A stretch of DNA of 64,000 bases from Aureimonas sp. AU22. Lineage in GTDB: Bacteria > Pseudomonadota > Alphaproteobacteria > Rhizobiales > Rhizobiaceae. Below, in pieces: positions 33,449-42,904 of the stretch. The position numbers and the translations under genes were made by a program. Location: NCBI RefSeq assembly GCF_001463745.1, contig NZ_BBWJ01000040.1, forward strand, positions 1 through 64,000, in the 5' to 3' direction. The notes beneath the pieces are model-generated. The model saw nothing but the letters and a program-made list of their open reading frames with translations, had not been told where the DNA came from and did no database searches. Each line of letters opens with the position of its first letter. The first letter of the stretch is position 1.

Positions 33449-34947
33449 GCGACTTCGTCTCGCACCTGACGTTAGGCTTCGGCGTCGCGCTGACCCTTCA
33501 GCACCTCGGCCTCGCGTTCCTCGGCTGCCTCGTCGGAACGCTGATCGGCGTTCTGCCCGGCCTCGGCGCCACGGCCACCATCGCGATGCTGCTCCCCGTC
33601 ACTTTCGGCCTCGGCCCGGTCGGCGCGCTCATCATGCTGTCGGGCATCTACTACGGCGCACAGTACGGGGGCTCGACGACGGCCATCCTCGTCAACATCC
33701 CGGGCGAGGGCACGTCCGTCGTCACGGCGCTCGACGGCCACCAGATGGCCCGGCAGGGGCGGGCCGGCATCGCGCTCGGCGTGGCCGCGATCGGGTCGTT
33801 CTTCGCTGGCACGGTCGGCACCCTCGTCATCGCCGCCCTCGGCACGCCCCTAACCCGCCTCGCGCAGGTGTTCAGCCCGGTCGAGTACTTCTCGCTGATG
33901 GTGATGGGCCTCGTCTTCGCGATGGTGCTGGCGCACGGGTCGCTCCTGAAGGCTTCCGCGATGATCCTCCTCGGCATCCTCCTTTCCACGGTCGGGATCG
34001 ACATGGAGACGGGCGAGGAGAGGATGACGTTCGGCCTACCGATCCTCTACGACGGGATCGACTTCACCGTGCTCGCGATGGGCATCTTCGGCATCGCCGA
34101 GATCCTGAGGAACCTCGAGAACAAGGAACGGCGCGACGTGGTGCGGCAGTCTATCGGCCGCCTCATGCCCAACCGCGACGACTTCCGCGAATCCTACAAG
34201 CCCGTGGTGCGCGGGACGCTCATCGGCTCGATCCTCGGGATCCTGCCGGGCAACGGCGCCGTCCTCGCACCCTTCGTCTCCTACACGGTGGAGAAGAAGC
34301 TGGCCCGGGATCCGAGCCGCTTCGGACGTGGCGCCATCGAGGGCGTCGCCGGCCCGGAGGCCGCCAACAACGCGGGCGCCCAGACCTCCTTCATCCCCCT
34401 CCTGACCCTCGGCATCCCACCAAACTCGGTGATGGCCCTGATGGTCGGCGCGATGACGATCCACGGCATCGTCCCCGGCCCGCAGGTGATGACCACCAAC
34501 CCCTCGCTGTTCTGGGGCATGGTCGCGTCCATGTGGGTCGGGAACCTGATGCTTCTCGTCATCAACCTACCGCTGATCGGCCTCTGGGTTCGCCTGCTGG
34601 CGGTCCCCTACCGCCTGCTCTTCCCTTCGATCGTCCTGTTCTGCTGCATCGGCATCTACTCGGTGAACGCGCTGCCCACGGACGTGATGTTCATCGCCTT
34701 CTTCGGCGTCGCCGGGTTCGTCCTGATCAAAATGGGCTTCGAGCCGGCACCCCTCCTCCTCGGCTTCGTCCTCGGCAAGCTCCTGGAGGAGAACTTCCGG
34801 CGGTCGCTGATCATCTCGCGCGGCGACATGATGACGTTCCTTGAGCGGCCCGTCAGCGCAGGGCTCCTTCTGGTCGCCGTCCTGTTCCTCGCGTTCGCCC
34901 TGCTGCCGACGGTGCGGAAAAGCCGGGACGAGGTCTTCGACGAATGA
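33445..34947 (+). CDS. tctA: Tripartite tricarboxylate transporter large permease TctA
   Basis: A 500-residue permease with about 11-12 helices. It carries the TctA signatures GVLPGLGATATIAMLLPVTF, YYGAQYGGSTTAILVNIPGE and GILPGNGAVLAPFVSYTVEK, and the second-repeat motif GVAGPEAANNAGAQTSFIPL. It moves a di- or tricarboxylate with Na+ or H+. The start is GTG, overlapping the tctB stop. Confidence 0.95.
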   Translation: MSDFVSHLTLGFGVALTLQHLGLAFLGCLVGTLIGVLPGLGATATIAMLLPVTFGLGPVGALIMLSGIYYGAQYGGSTTAILVNIPGEGTSVVTALDGHQMARQGRAGIALGVAAIGSFFAGTVGTLVIAALGTPLTRLAQVFSPVEYFSLMVMGLVFAMVLAHGSLLKASAMILLGILLSTVGIDMETGEERMTFGLPILYDGIDFTVLAMGIFGIAEILRNLENKERRDVVRQSIGRLMPNRDDFRESYKPVVRGTLIGSILGILPGNGAVLAPFVSYTVEKKLARDPSRFGRGAIEGVAGPEAANNAGAQTSFIPLLTLGIPPNSVMALMVGAMTIHGIVPGPQVMTTNPSLFWGMVASMWVGNLMLLVINLPLIGLWVRLLAVPYRLLFPSIVLFCCIGIYSVNALPTDVMFIAFFGVAGFVLIKMGFEPAPLLLGFVLGKLLEENFRRSLIISRGDMMTFLERPVSAGLLLVAVLFLAFALLPTVRKSRDEVFDE

Positions 34948-35018
34948 TGCACTCGCCAGCCGACCGCCACGTCATGGCCGACCCGCGATACGCGCCCCTT
35001 GACCGACGGCGAGGCACC

Positions 35019-35510
35019 ATGGACCACATCTGTACCGCCGACCTCTGCGACGACCGCCCGGACGAAGTCGAAGTCTGTTCGTCCCCGATGCACCTTTACG
35101 GCGGCCGCCGCCGTTTCCGCGGCGAGATCGCGACCGTCGGCACCGACGGGGACGCCGGGCTGGTGAAGCAGGAGCTGGCGTCGGAGGGCCGCTCCCGCAT
35201 CCTCGTCGTCGATGGCGGCGGTTCGTTAGACGTCGCCCTGTTCGGGGACAGGCTCGCCGACCTCGCCATCCGCAACGGCTGGGCCGGCGTCGTGGTGTTC
35301 GGGGCGGTGCGTGACACGCAGGCGCTCGCCACGCTGGATCTCGGCGTCGCCGCCCTCGGGACCGCACCACGGCGGGGACGCTTAGACGCCGCCGGCTCCA
35401 TCGGCGTGAGCTTCGATCGCGGCGGGGCCAGGTTCTCGCCCGGCCGTATCCTCGTCTGCGACATGGACGGGATGGTCGTGACGGACAGCCCCTCGTCCGC
35501 GGGTGGGTGA
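35019..35510 (+). CDS. RraA/HMG-aldolase-family protein
   Basis: A 163-residue protein of the RraA-like family. It matches the fold throughout: TADLCDDRPDEVEVCSSPM, RILVVDGGGSLDVALFGDRL, NGWAGVVVFGAVRDTQAL. The Arg-Asp in AVRD is the catalytic or metal site of the aldolase members (4-hydroxy-4-methyl-2-oxoglutarate and 4-carboxy-4-hydroxy-2-oxoadipate aldolases). Placed after a hydratase and a tricarboxylate transporter, an aldolase role fits better than RNase E inhibition. The frame extends to 34944 overlapping the tctA stop; the chosen ATG has GGCGAGG and gives the family length. Confidence 0.82.
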   Translation: MDHICTADLCDDRPDEVEVCSSPMHLYGGRRRFRGEIATVGTDGDAGLVKQELASEGRSRILVVDGGGSLDVALFGDRLADLAIRNGWAGVVVFGAVRDTQALATLDLGVAALGTAPRRGRLDAAGSIGVSFDRGGARFSPGRILVCDMDGMVVTDSPSSAGG

Positions 35511-35713
35511 CGTCCACCTGCGCGTGAACCGGAAGCCGTACGTTTCGCCGCCGGCGACGTCGGCGGGGCCAAAGGCACGAAGCTGCCCTCGACGGGCAGC
35601 ACCCTTCGAAACTCGGTGAAGGGTCGCCCCCATGCTGCCATGGACGATGCACGCCAAAGGCCATACAGCGGTTTGGGTCGGGCCCTCACGCCCGTGAAAA
35701 CCGGGATCCCGGA

Positions 35714-36328
35714 GTGCCCTTTCCATCTCCCATCCTTTCGCCGTGGCTCGATGTCGTCGGGCTGACCGTCTTCGCGGCATCGGGCGCCCTCGCGGGCGTC
35801 CGCCTGCGCGTCGACGTCGTCGGTGTCTGCTTCTTCGCCGTTGTAACGGCGGTCGGCGGCGGCACGTTGCGGGACCTCCTCATCGGAGCGCCGGTCTTCT
35901 GGATGCGCGACTCAACCCCCATCGTCCTCTGCCTCGCCGTGGCGCTCGCGTCGTGGGTCGTGCCAAAGCGATGGTGGCCGGAACGCGCACTGGAGTGGCT
36001 CGACGCGGCGGGGCTGGCCGCCTACGCGGTGTTCGGCGCGGCCAAGGCCCTCGAGTTCGGCATCTCGCCGTTGCCGGCGGCAACGATGGGCGTCGTGACG
36101 GCGTGCGCGGGCGGGGTCATTCGCGACATCGCCGCCGGGGTCCCCTCGATCCTTCTGAGACCCGAACTCTACATCAGCGCCGCAGTGCTCGCGGCGGGGC
36201 TCTTCGTGGCCATGTCGGCGTTCGGCGTCGCCGCTCCCTGGCCGGCAGCCTGCGGCGCCGCCGCTGGTTTCGCCCTGCGGGGCGCGGCGATCCGGTGGGG
36301 CCTGACGTTGCGTCCGCACCGAGGCTGA
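35714..36328 (+). CDS. TRIC/UPF0126-family membrane protein
   Basis: A 204-residue protein with about seven helices arranged as two repeats. Each repeat holds the signature glycine-rich turn (VGGGTLRDLLIG and AGGVIRDIAAG), which lines the pore in prokaryotic trimeric intracellular cation channels (YadS/YicG relatives). The start is GTG at 35714 after GGA. It has no evident link to its neighbours; the 203 bp before it show no gene. Confidence 0.88.
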   Translation: MPFPSPILSPWLDVVGLTVFAASGALAGVRLRVDVVGVCFFAVVTAVGGGTLRDLLIGAPVFWMRDSTPIVLCLAVALASWVVPKRWWPERALEWLDAAGLAAYAVFGAAKALEFGISPLPAATMGVVTACAGGVIRDIAAGVPSILLRPELYISAAVLAAGLFVAMSAFGVAAPWPAACGAAAGFALRGAAIRWGLTLRPHRG

Positions 36329-37300
36329 GAACACTGTCGGCCCGGCAGGGTGCCTTGTCCCGCAGCCGGCGTGCCTCTTCGAGTGCGGTGCCTCCGAAGT
36401 ACCCCCGGGTCCCGTCCCGGCCCGGCGGCTCCCCTTCCGTCGTCGCGGTGAATGAACCTCAGGGAAGGCCCTGTCCTGCTGTTGCCGAGACACGAGGAAC
36501 GTGCGGCATGGAAAATCCGGTTCGCGGGATCGAGACCGTCATCCGCAGGAACGGCGAACCTGTCGGCTGGCTCATGGTTCGCCCCGCCCAGCGGAACGGC
36601 TTCGCCGACGTCTCGGACTTCGGCAACTAAAAGACGATCTCCTTCCTCTGCAGGCGGCGCCGCCAACGGAACGACGAGCGGGCGCCGCTGGGGCGGACCA
36701 TCCCCCGAGGCGCTGGCGGCGTGGACGCCGACGGAGGTTCCGGGGCCGGAAGGTGGAGCTCAGGGGCAGGTCCTGCGCATGCCCTGGGACTGGCTGCATC
36801 CCGTCCGGGATCGCGCGTCAGGGGCTGCCCGTCGTGCTTGCGTGCCGACGCCGATAGGGAGACTGAAGGACGTGACGGTTCCTTCATCCGGGCATGGCGG
36901 TGCGTGAACGATGTCATGCTGCCCGCGTCCGATGTCGTGCGCTGGGGCGGTGCTCCGGTCACAGGTGGTGCGACGTGCCTGATCGACATCAGCCCAGAGG
37001 TTGCGTCTGGCGAGATCCAGACACTCCAACCCCCACTGGCTCGTTCTTGCGCATCGGGTCGCGGGACAGCTTCTGACCCACCATTGACGCTCTGGCGGAT
37101 AAAGCTACGGGCCCTACGCCGACATCGTCCGGGCATCGATCGATGCATGATTGCCGAACTTTGGGACGGACCATCGAGGTGCCTGTGCCGACGTGAAGCT
37201 ACGGTGGACGCGACCCGCTCCTTCTCGGTCACCCTTCAGGCATGGATGTCATTCCCCTGCCATCACGAATAAAGCTTCCGGCATTCCGTCGAATAGCTAC
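36329..37300. other. About 970 bp with little coding signal
   Basis: The interval holds only short overlapping frames in several phases with no recognisable family. The best candidate is the 40-residue frame listed separately. Towards 37260 the GC content falls, marking the promoter region of the sugar operon. The composition suggests decayed former coding DNA, but I could not identify a parent gene. Confidence 0.5.
36508..36630 (+). CDS. Possible 40-residue protein
   Basis: A short frame beginning MENPVRGIETVIRRNGEPVG, with GAGGAA about nine bases upstream of its ATG. The residues look protein-like (RNGEPVGWLMV), but no family is recognised and it may be a fragment of a larger lost gene. 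It stands alone in a poorly coding interval. Confidence 0.3.
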   Translation: MENPVRGIETVIRRNGEPVGWLMVRPAQRNGFADVSDFGN

Positions 37301-37334
37301 ATACTTGACGAGTTCACGTTAATTCGTAAAGTAT
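37301..37334. promoter_or_regulatory. Imperfect palindrome upstream of the sugar operon
   Basis: ATACTTGACGAGT and, inverted, ATACTTTACGAAT (11 of 13 matching) flank an 8-base spacer, 22 bp before the isomerase start. Its size and place suit an operator for the operon's own RpiR-family regulator (42035-42904), possibly overlapping the promoter. Confidence 0.5.
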
Positions 37335-37355
37335 CTCCAACGCAGCGGAGCTTCT

Positions 37356-38339
37356 ATGACCCTTTCCCGATTCGCCACCCGCCTCAACTCCTTCGGCTCC
37401 GCGCCGCACCTCTTCTGGCCCGATCTCTCCGGCAAGCCGAGTTTCATGCAGATGGCCGAGCGGGCGGCCACCGCCAAGGGTCTGACCGATGTGGATCTCA
37501 ACTTTCCCGACCATGTGACGGATGACCCGACGACGGTCGGCCGGCGCATCAAGGACCTCGGCCTGTCGGTCAACGGCTTGGCCATGCGCTACTATGCCAA
37601 CCCTGCGTTCAAGCTAGGCGCCTTCACGAATCCTGATAAATCCGTGAGGCGAGAGGCGATTGACATGACGAAGCGCGGCGTCGATGCCGCACGCGCCATG
37701 GGCGCCGACCTGATGACGCTCTGGCTCGGCCAAGACGGCTTCGACTACAACTTCCAGCTCGACTACGCCGAGGCCTGGGACCTCGAGATCGCGGGCATCC
37801 GCGAGGTCGCCGAACACGATCCGGCCTGCCAGATCTCGATCGAGTACAAGCCGGACGAGCCTCGCGCCCATGCCCTACTGCGCGACTGCGCAACGACGCT
37901 TTTGGCGATCGGGGATGTCGGCGCACCCAACCTCGGCGTCACGCTCGACTTCGCCCATGCGCTCTATGCCGGCGAGCAGCCGGCCTACGCCGCGCACCTC
38001 ATCCATCGCCGCTCCAAGCTCCTCGGCGTCCACCTCAACGACGGCTACGCCAAGCGCGACGACGGGCTGATGGTGGGTGCGGTGCACCTGCGCTCGACGC
38101 TGGAGCTGCTGCGCCAGATCCGCCGCGAGGGCTACGAGGGCGCCCTCTACTTCGACACCTTCCCCGACGCCTCGGGGCTCGACCCGGTGGCCGAGTGCGA
38201 GACCAACATCGAGACCGTACAGCGGCTTCTCGCCGTCGCCGACCGGCTCGATGCCGACAACCGTCTGGGCGACGCGCAGAGCCGCCAGGACGGCGTCGCC
38301 AGCCAGAGCATCGTCAACGCCGCGATGATCGCGGCCTGA
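37356..38339 (+). CDS. Sugar isomerase/epimerase, TIM-barrel family
   Basis: A 327-residue xylose-isomerase-like TIM barrel (AP endonuclease 2 superfamily). Probable metal ligands are the Glu in ISIEYKPDEPRAH, Asp/His in GVTLDFAHAL, and His/Asp in GVHLNDGYAK. The layout resembles bacterial L-rhamnose/D-allose-type isomerases. It leads an operon with a ribose-type ABC transporter, RpiR regulator and PfkB kinase, so it probably converts the imported sugar to a ketose for phosphorylation. The sugar cannot be identified from sequence. Confidence 0.85.
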   Translation: MTLSRFATRLNSFGSAPHLFWPDLSGKPSFMQMAERAATAKGLTDVDLNFPDHVTDDPTTVGRRIKDLGLSVNGLAMRYYANPAFKLGAFTNPDKSVRREAIDMTKRGVDAARAMGADLMTLWLGQDGFDYNFQLDYAEAWDLEIAGIREVAEHDPACQISIEYKPDEPRAHALLRDCATTLLAIGDVGAPNLGVTLDFAHALYAGEQPAYAAHLIHRRSKLLGVHLNDGYAKRDDGLMVGAVHLRSTLELLRQIRREGYEGALYFDTFPDASGLDPVAECETNIETVQRLLAVADRLDADNRLGDAQSRQDGVASQSIVNAAMIAA

Positions 38340-38403
38340 CACGCGAACCGCGCGCCGGGCCGCGACGCCTGCCCGGCACCAATCCAACGGGAGGAACCAA
38401 CCC

Positions 38404-39459
38404 ATGACCAACCGACTGAAGGCCCTGGTGGCCGGCTGCGCCCTGTCGCTCCTGAGCGCACCCGCCTTCGCCCAGACGCTGAGCCCCCTCAACTCCGACA
38501 CCGAGACTGACCGGGTCGAGTGGTCGCAGCTCAACGCCAAGTTCGGCGCGGTGCCGGCCGCACCCGCCGGCACTCGCATCGGCGGCGTCTCCAAGACCCT
38601 GACCAACGAGTATTGGCGCTCGCTCGGCGAGGGCTACGAATCCTATGCCAAGAAGGCCGGCGTCGAGGTCGTCTATCAGGCGGCGCAGAGCGAGGGCGAC
38701 CAACTGGGTCAGCTCTCGATCGCCGAGAACCTGATCAGCCAGGGCTTCGCCGCGCTCCTCCTGTCGCCGCAGACCGACAACAACCTCCAGCCCGCGCTGG
38801 AAAGCGCCGAGGCGCAAGGGATCCCCGTCGTCAACGTCAACGACGCCGTGATTCCGAGCGTGAGGCACTATGTCGGCAACGTGCAGCGCGACAACGGCGT
38901 ACGCGTCGCCAAGTGGTTCCTCGAGAACCGGCCGCAGGGCGGCAAGGTCTCGGTGATCGAGGGCCAGGCGGGCGTCTTCGCCGCCGGCCAGCGGACCAAG
39001 GGCTTTGCCGAGACCGTGGTCGAGGGCGGCAAGTTCCAGGTCGTCGCCAGCGTTCCGGGCAACTGGGACCGCCAGGTGGCCTATGATGCCGCCTCCACCA
39101 TACTGCAGCAGAACCCGGATCTCGTCGGCTTCTATGCCAACAACGACGGCATGGCGCTCGGCGTCGTTGAGGCTGTGAAGGCCGCCGGCCTCCAGGACAA
39201 GGTCGTGGTGTTCGGCACCGACGGCATCTCCGACGCCTATGCCTCCATCCGGGCCGGCGAGCTGACCGGCACGGTGGACTCCTTCCCCGTGCTCACCGGC
39301 GAGGTCGCGATGGAGGTCGCCCTGCGCCTCGTCGGCAAGCAGGAGTTGCCGCGCGTCGTCTCGACGCCCCAGGCGCTCATCACCAAGGACAACGTCGAGA
39401 GCTTCGCCGTGAAGGGCGACGCCCTGCGGGAGGTCCTCCTCAAGCAGCCCGCCAACTGA
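38404..39459 (+). CDS. Sugar ABC transporter periplasmic binding protein
   Basis: A 351-residue ribose-binding-family protein with a signal peptide (LKALVAGCALSLLSAPAFAQ). Two Rossmann-like lobes are evident: IGGVSKTLTNEYWRSLGEGY and, later, NNDGMALGVVEAVKAAG and VFGTDGISDAYASIRAG. It delivers sugar to the ATPase/permease encoded downstream. GGGAGG precedes the ATG, and a hairpin follows the stop. Confidence 0.93.
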   Translation: MTNRLKALVAGCALSLLSAPAFAQTLSPLNSDTETDRVEWSQLNAKFGAVPAAPAGTRIGGVSKTLTNEYWRSLGEGYESYAKKAGVEVVYQAAQSEGDQLGQLSIAENLISQGFAALLLSPQTDNNLQPALESAEAQGIPVVNVNDAVIPSVRHYVGNVQRDNGVRVAKWFLENRPQGGKVSVIEGQAGVFAAGQRTKGFAETVVEGGKFQVVASVPGNWDRQVAYDAASTILQQNPDLVGFYANNDGMALGVVEAVKAAGLQDKVVVFGTDGISDAYASIRAGELTGTVDSFPVLTGEVAMEVALRLVGKQELPRVVSTPQALITKDNVESFAVKGDALREVLLKQPAN

Positions 39460-39464
39460 CCGTC

Positions 39465-39495
39465 CGGCGGGGACCGCGTCGCGCGATCCCCGCCG
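39465..39495 (+). terminator. Intercistronic hairpin after the binding-protein gene
   Basis: CGGCGGGGA pairs with TCCCCGCCG across a 13-base loop, immediately after the binding-protein stop and before the ATPase gene. No U-tract follows. As at 32678, this suits differential expression of binding protein over membrane components. Confidence 0.6.
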
Positions 39496-39522
39496 ATCCC
39501 GACGTCTCCGGGAGGGAGCGCC

Positions 39523-41058
39523 ATGACCACCTCGTCTGCCCAACGCCTGAGCCTCAACGCCATCGGCAAGACCTTCGGAACGCTTCGCGCCCTCGACGAC
39601 GTGTCGATGAGCGTCCGGCGCGGTTCGGTTCACGGACTGCTCGGCGAGAACGGCGCGGGCAAGTCGACGCTGCTGCGCATCCTGTCCGGCGTGATGGAGC
39701 CGTCCGGCGGGACGGTCGCCGTGGACGGGACGCGCGTGACGGGCCATGGGCCACTGGCCGCCCGACGCGCCGGCATCGCGATGATCCACCAGGAACTCCA
39801 GCACGTTCCCGAGCTCACCGTCGCGCAGAATATGTTTCTCGGCCGGCCCATGCGCATGGCGGGCGGCCTCCTGGTGGATCGCCGGGCGCAGGAGCGCGCT
39901 GCGCGCAAGGCGCTCGCACCCCTCGACGCCTCGATCGATCCGGCCGCGCCGATCCGAACCCTCAAGGTCGCCCAGCGCCAGATCGTGGAGATCGCGCGCG
40001 CCCTCATGGAGGACGCCAGGGTCATTGCGATGGACGAGCCGACGTCGAGCCTGACGCCAGCCGAGTTCGACCGCCTCGCCGTCCTGATCCGCGACCTCGC
40101 CGAGAACGGCGTCTCGATCATCTATGTCAGCCACAAGATGGACGAGGTCTTTCGGGTTTGCGACACGGCGACGATCCTGCGCGACGGGCGCAAGGTCGCC
40201 GACGTCGCGATGGCCGAAACGACCGAGAGCGAGGTGGTCTCGCGCATGGTCGGCCGCGAGCTCGCTCAGGCCGAGCATAAGGGTTTCGCGACCGACGAGA
40301 TCGTTCTCGACGTCGAGAACCTGTCGCGGGGGCAGGCCGTGCGCGGCGCGAGCTTCCGATTGCGGCGCGGCGAGGTGCTCGGCATCTCCGGGCTCGTGGG
40401 CGCCGGGCGCACTGAGCTCCTGCGGCTCGTCGCCGGCGTGGACCGGCCCGACGGCGGATCCATCCGGGTCGAGGGCAAGCCATTGCGGCTGGGTAACCCG
40501 CGCACGGCGATCCGCGCCGGGCTCGGCCTCCTGCCCGAGGAGCGCAAGCGCGACGGCATCGTGGCCCGTCGCTCGATCCGCTCCAACATCGCCCTCTCCT
40601 CCATGCGGCGCTTCTCGCGCGGCGGGTTCGTGCGCCGCCGCGCCCTTCAGGCCGAGAGCCTGAAGCTGATGCGGGACATGAACCTGCGCCCGCTCGACGT
40701 CGAACGCCCGATCGGCCAGTTCTCCGGTGGCAACCAGCAGAAGGCCATCATCGGCCGGTGGATCGCGGCGGGCGCCCGCATCCTCCTCTTCGACGAGCCG
40801 ACTCGCGGCATCGACGTTGGCGCCAAGGCCGAGATCTACGCCCTGATCGAGCGCCTCGCCGCCGAAGGCCGCTCCGTGATCGTAGTGTCGTCCGAGCTGC
40901 CCGAAATCTTGCGGGTCTCCGATCGCGTCCTCGTCATGCGGGAAGGCGAGATCGCCGGCATCCTGGAGCGCCACGCGATCAGCGAGGAAGCGATCGTTGC
41001 CCTCGCCGTGCCGCAGTCCGCACGCTCCGCTTCCCATTCCTCCCGCGCGGAACACTGA
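39523..41058 (+). CDS. Sugar ABC transporter ATPase (tandem domains)
   Basis: A 511-residue RbsA/MglA-type ATPase with two nucleotide-binding domains. The first has Walker A GENGAGKST and Walker B VIAMDEPTSSL. The second has a degenerate Walker A, GLVGAGRTELL, usual for this family, with signature FSGGNQQK and Walker B ILLFDEPTRGID. It energises import of the operon's sugar. GGGAGGG precedes the ATG; the permease starts five bases after its stop. Confidence 0.95.
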   Translation: MTTSSAQRLSLNAIGKTFGTLRALDDVSMSVRRGSVHGLLGENGAGKSTLLRILSGVMEPSGGTVAVDGTRVTGHGPLAARRAGIAMIHQELQHVPELTVAQNMFLGRPMRMAGGLLVDRRAQERAARKALAPLDASIDPAAPIRTLKVAQRQIVEIARALMEDARVIAMDEPTSSLTPAEFDRLAVLIRDLAENGVSIIYVSHKMDEVFRVCDTATILRDGRKVADVAMAETTESEVVSRMVGRELAQAEHKGFATDEIVLDVENLSRGQAVRGASFRLRRGEVLGISGLVGAGRTELLRLVAGVDRPDGGSIRVEGKPLRLGNPRTAIRAGLGLLPEERKRDGIVARRSIRSNIALSSMRRFSRGGFVRRRALQAESLKLMRDMNLRPLDVERPIGQFSGGNQQKAIIGRWIAAGARILLFDEPTRGIDVGAKAEIYALIERLAAEGRSVIVVSSELPEILRVSDRVLVMREGEIAGILERHAISEEAIVALAVPQSARSASHSSRAEH

Positions 41059-41063
41059 CGCCC

Positions 41064-42038
41064 ATGACCTCCACCGACAGCCTCCCCGCCGCCGGCAAGC
41101 GCGGCCTGAAGCTCGGCTTCGGCCTGCGCGACGCCGGAACACTCATCGGCCTCCTGGTGATCGTCGGCGTCTTCGCCGCGCTGAGCCCGAACTTTCTGAC
41201 CGAGCGCAACCTCCTCAACATCCTTCAGCAATCGTCGATCAACGCCTGCGTGGCGCTCGGCATGACGCTGGTCATCATCTCGGGCGGCATTGACCTGTCG
41301 GTCGGTCCGACGGCTGCGATCGCGGCGGTCGCCGCCGCCGCGATGATGGTGGGCGGCGCGCCGATCCTGGTCGCCATCCCCGCCGCGATCCTGTTCGGCA
41401 TGGCGGCGGGCGCGGTGAACGGCGCCCTCGTCGCCTACGGCGGACTGCAACCGTTCATCGTGACGCTTGGCACGCTGTCGCTATACCGGGCCTCGGCGCT
41501 GATCTACACGGGGGGCAACCCGATCTTCGGCATCCCGCCGGAGTTCCGCTCCCTGTTCAACGGCGACCTCCTCGGCGTGCCGACTCCGGTCGTCCTCGTC
41601 GCGATCCTGGCGCTCGTCGTCTGGGTCGTCCTCAACAAGACGCCGCTTGGCGAGTATTTCCTCGCCGTCGGCGGCAACGAGGAGGCCTCCCACATCGCGG
41701 GCGTCCCCGTCGCCATGACCAAGATCGCAGCCTACGTCATCTCGGGTGGCCTTGCCTCCATCGCCGGCCTCATTCTCGTCGGGCGCCTGGGCGCGGCCGA
41801 TCCGACGCTCGGCAATCTGTGGGAGCTCGACGCGATCGCGGCGGCGGCTATCGGCGGTGCCTCGCTCATGGGCGGGAAGGGCTCGGTGGTGGGCACAATC
41901 CTCGGCGCCATCATCCTCGGCTCGCTTCGCAATGGACTGACGCTCCTCAACGTCCAGGCCTTCTACCAACTCCTCGCCACGGGCCTTATCATCCTCGTCG
42001 CAATGCTGATCGATCGCGCGACCAGGGGACGGGGATGA
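41064..42038 (+). CDS. Sugar ABC transporter permease (RbsC type)
   Basis: A 324-residue permease with about eight to ten helices. It shows family motifs: LVIISGGIDLSVGPTAAIAA near residues 70-90 and the coupling segment GGNEEASHIAGVPVAMTKI. AAIGGASLMGGKGSVVGTIL marks the C-terminal half. Its stop overlaps the RpiR gene start (ATGA), binding transport and regulation in one message. Confidence 0.93.
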   Translation: MTSTDSLPAAGKRGLKLGFGLRDAGTLIGLLVIVGVFAALSPNFLTERNLLNILQQSSINACVALGMTLVIISGGIDLSVGPTAAIAAVAAAAMMVGGAPILVAIPAAILFGMAAGAVNGALVAYGGLQPFIVTLGTLSLYRASALIYTGGNPIFGIPPEFRSLFNGDLLGVPTPVVLVAILALVVWVVLNKTPLGEYFLAVGGNEEASHIAGVPVAMTKIAAYVISGGLASIAGLILVGRLGAADPTLGNLWELDAIAAAAIGGASLMGGKGSVVGTILGAIILGSLRNGLTLLNVQAFYQLLATGLIILVAMLIDRATRGRG

Positions 42039-42904
42039 ACATGACCTTCAGCGATCCGAGGACCATCGGGCCTCGGATCCGCATGATGATGCCGCAACTG
42101 ACGCCGCTCGAAGGGCGAGTTGTCGAGATGATTCTCGGCCGCCGCGACTTCGACGAGACGACGGCCCTGAAGAGCGTGGCCGAGGATGCAGGCGTGTCCG
42201 AAGCGATGCTGGTCAAGATCGCCAAGAAGTTGGGCTTCTCCGGCTTCAAGGACTTTCGGGCCGGCATCGCCGACTACAACCGCCTGCCGACCGCCGATCT
42301 ACACCAGGAGCTTTCGCCCGACGACAGCGGCGCCCAGATCGCGCAGAAGGTGTTCCGCACCTCGATCCACGCCCTGGAGGAGACGCTCTCGATCCTCGAT
42401 CCCGAGGCCTTCGAGCGCGCCGCCGACCTGATCTTTGCCGCCCGGCAGCGCGACCTCTACGGCATCGGCGGCTCGGCCCAGATCGCGCGCGACGTCGCAC
42501 ACAAGTTCCTGCGCATCGGCGTGCGCACCAGCGTCTTCGACGACGCTCACATGATGCTGATGTCGGCAGCCCTCCTGACGGAAGGCGATGTGGCTATCGC
42601 CTTCTCGCATTCCGGGCAGACGACGGCCGTGCTGGAGCCTCTCGAACTCGCCCGCAAGCGCGGGGCACGCACGATCGCCCTGACCAACTACGCCACCTCG
42701 CCGATCGCTGAAGTCGCCGACGTCGTTCTCTGCTCCACGGCGCAGGGGTCTCCCCTTCTCGGCGAGAACGCGGCCGCGCGCGTCGCCCAGCTCATCATCC
42801 TCGACGCCGTCTTCGCGGCCGTCGCCCAGCGCGACCTCAAGGCGGCCGAACGCAACCTCGCGGCCACCATGGGGGCCGTAAAAACCAAGCGACGCAATTC
42901 ATGA
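42035..42904 (+). CDS. RpiR/MurR-family transcriptional regulator
   Basis: A 289-residue regulator. The N-terminal helix-turn-helix (LKSVAEDAGVSEAMLVKIAK, then KLGFSGFKDFR) is the RpiR type. A C-terminal SIS sugar-phosphate-binding domain follows, with YGIGGSAQIARD and FSHSGQT. It likely senses the phosphorylated sugar made by the downstream kinase and acts on the operator at 37301. ATGA overlaps join it to the permease and to the kinase gene. Confidence 0.92.
   Translation: MNMTFSDPRTIGPRIRMMMPQLTPLEGRVVEMILGRRDFDETTALKSVAEDAGVSEAMLVKIAKKLGFSGFKDFRAGIADYNRLPTADLHQELSPDDSGAQIAQKVFRTSIHALEETLSILDPEAFERAADLIFAARQRDLYGIGGSAQIARDVAHKFLRIGVRTSVFDDAHMMLMSAALLTEGDVAIAFSHSGQTTAVLEPLELARKRGARTIALTNYATSPIAEVADVVLCSTAQGSPLLGENAAARVAQLIILDAVFAAVAQRDLKAAERNLAATMGAVKTKRRNS

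Noticed and set aside
36627-37232. A 201-residue minus-strand frame
   Set aside because: Its composition is Arg/Ser/Pro-rich with no domain, and no ribosome site precedes the start.
38314-41142. A 942-residue minus-strand frame across the sugar ABC genes
   Set aside because: It runs antisense through three conserved genes with ribosome sites and shows no family features.
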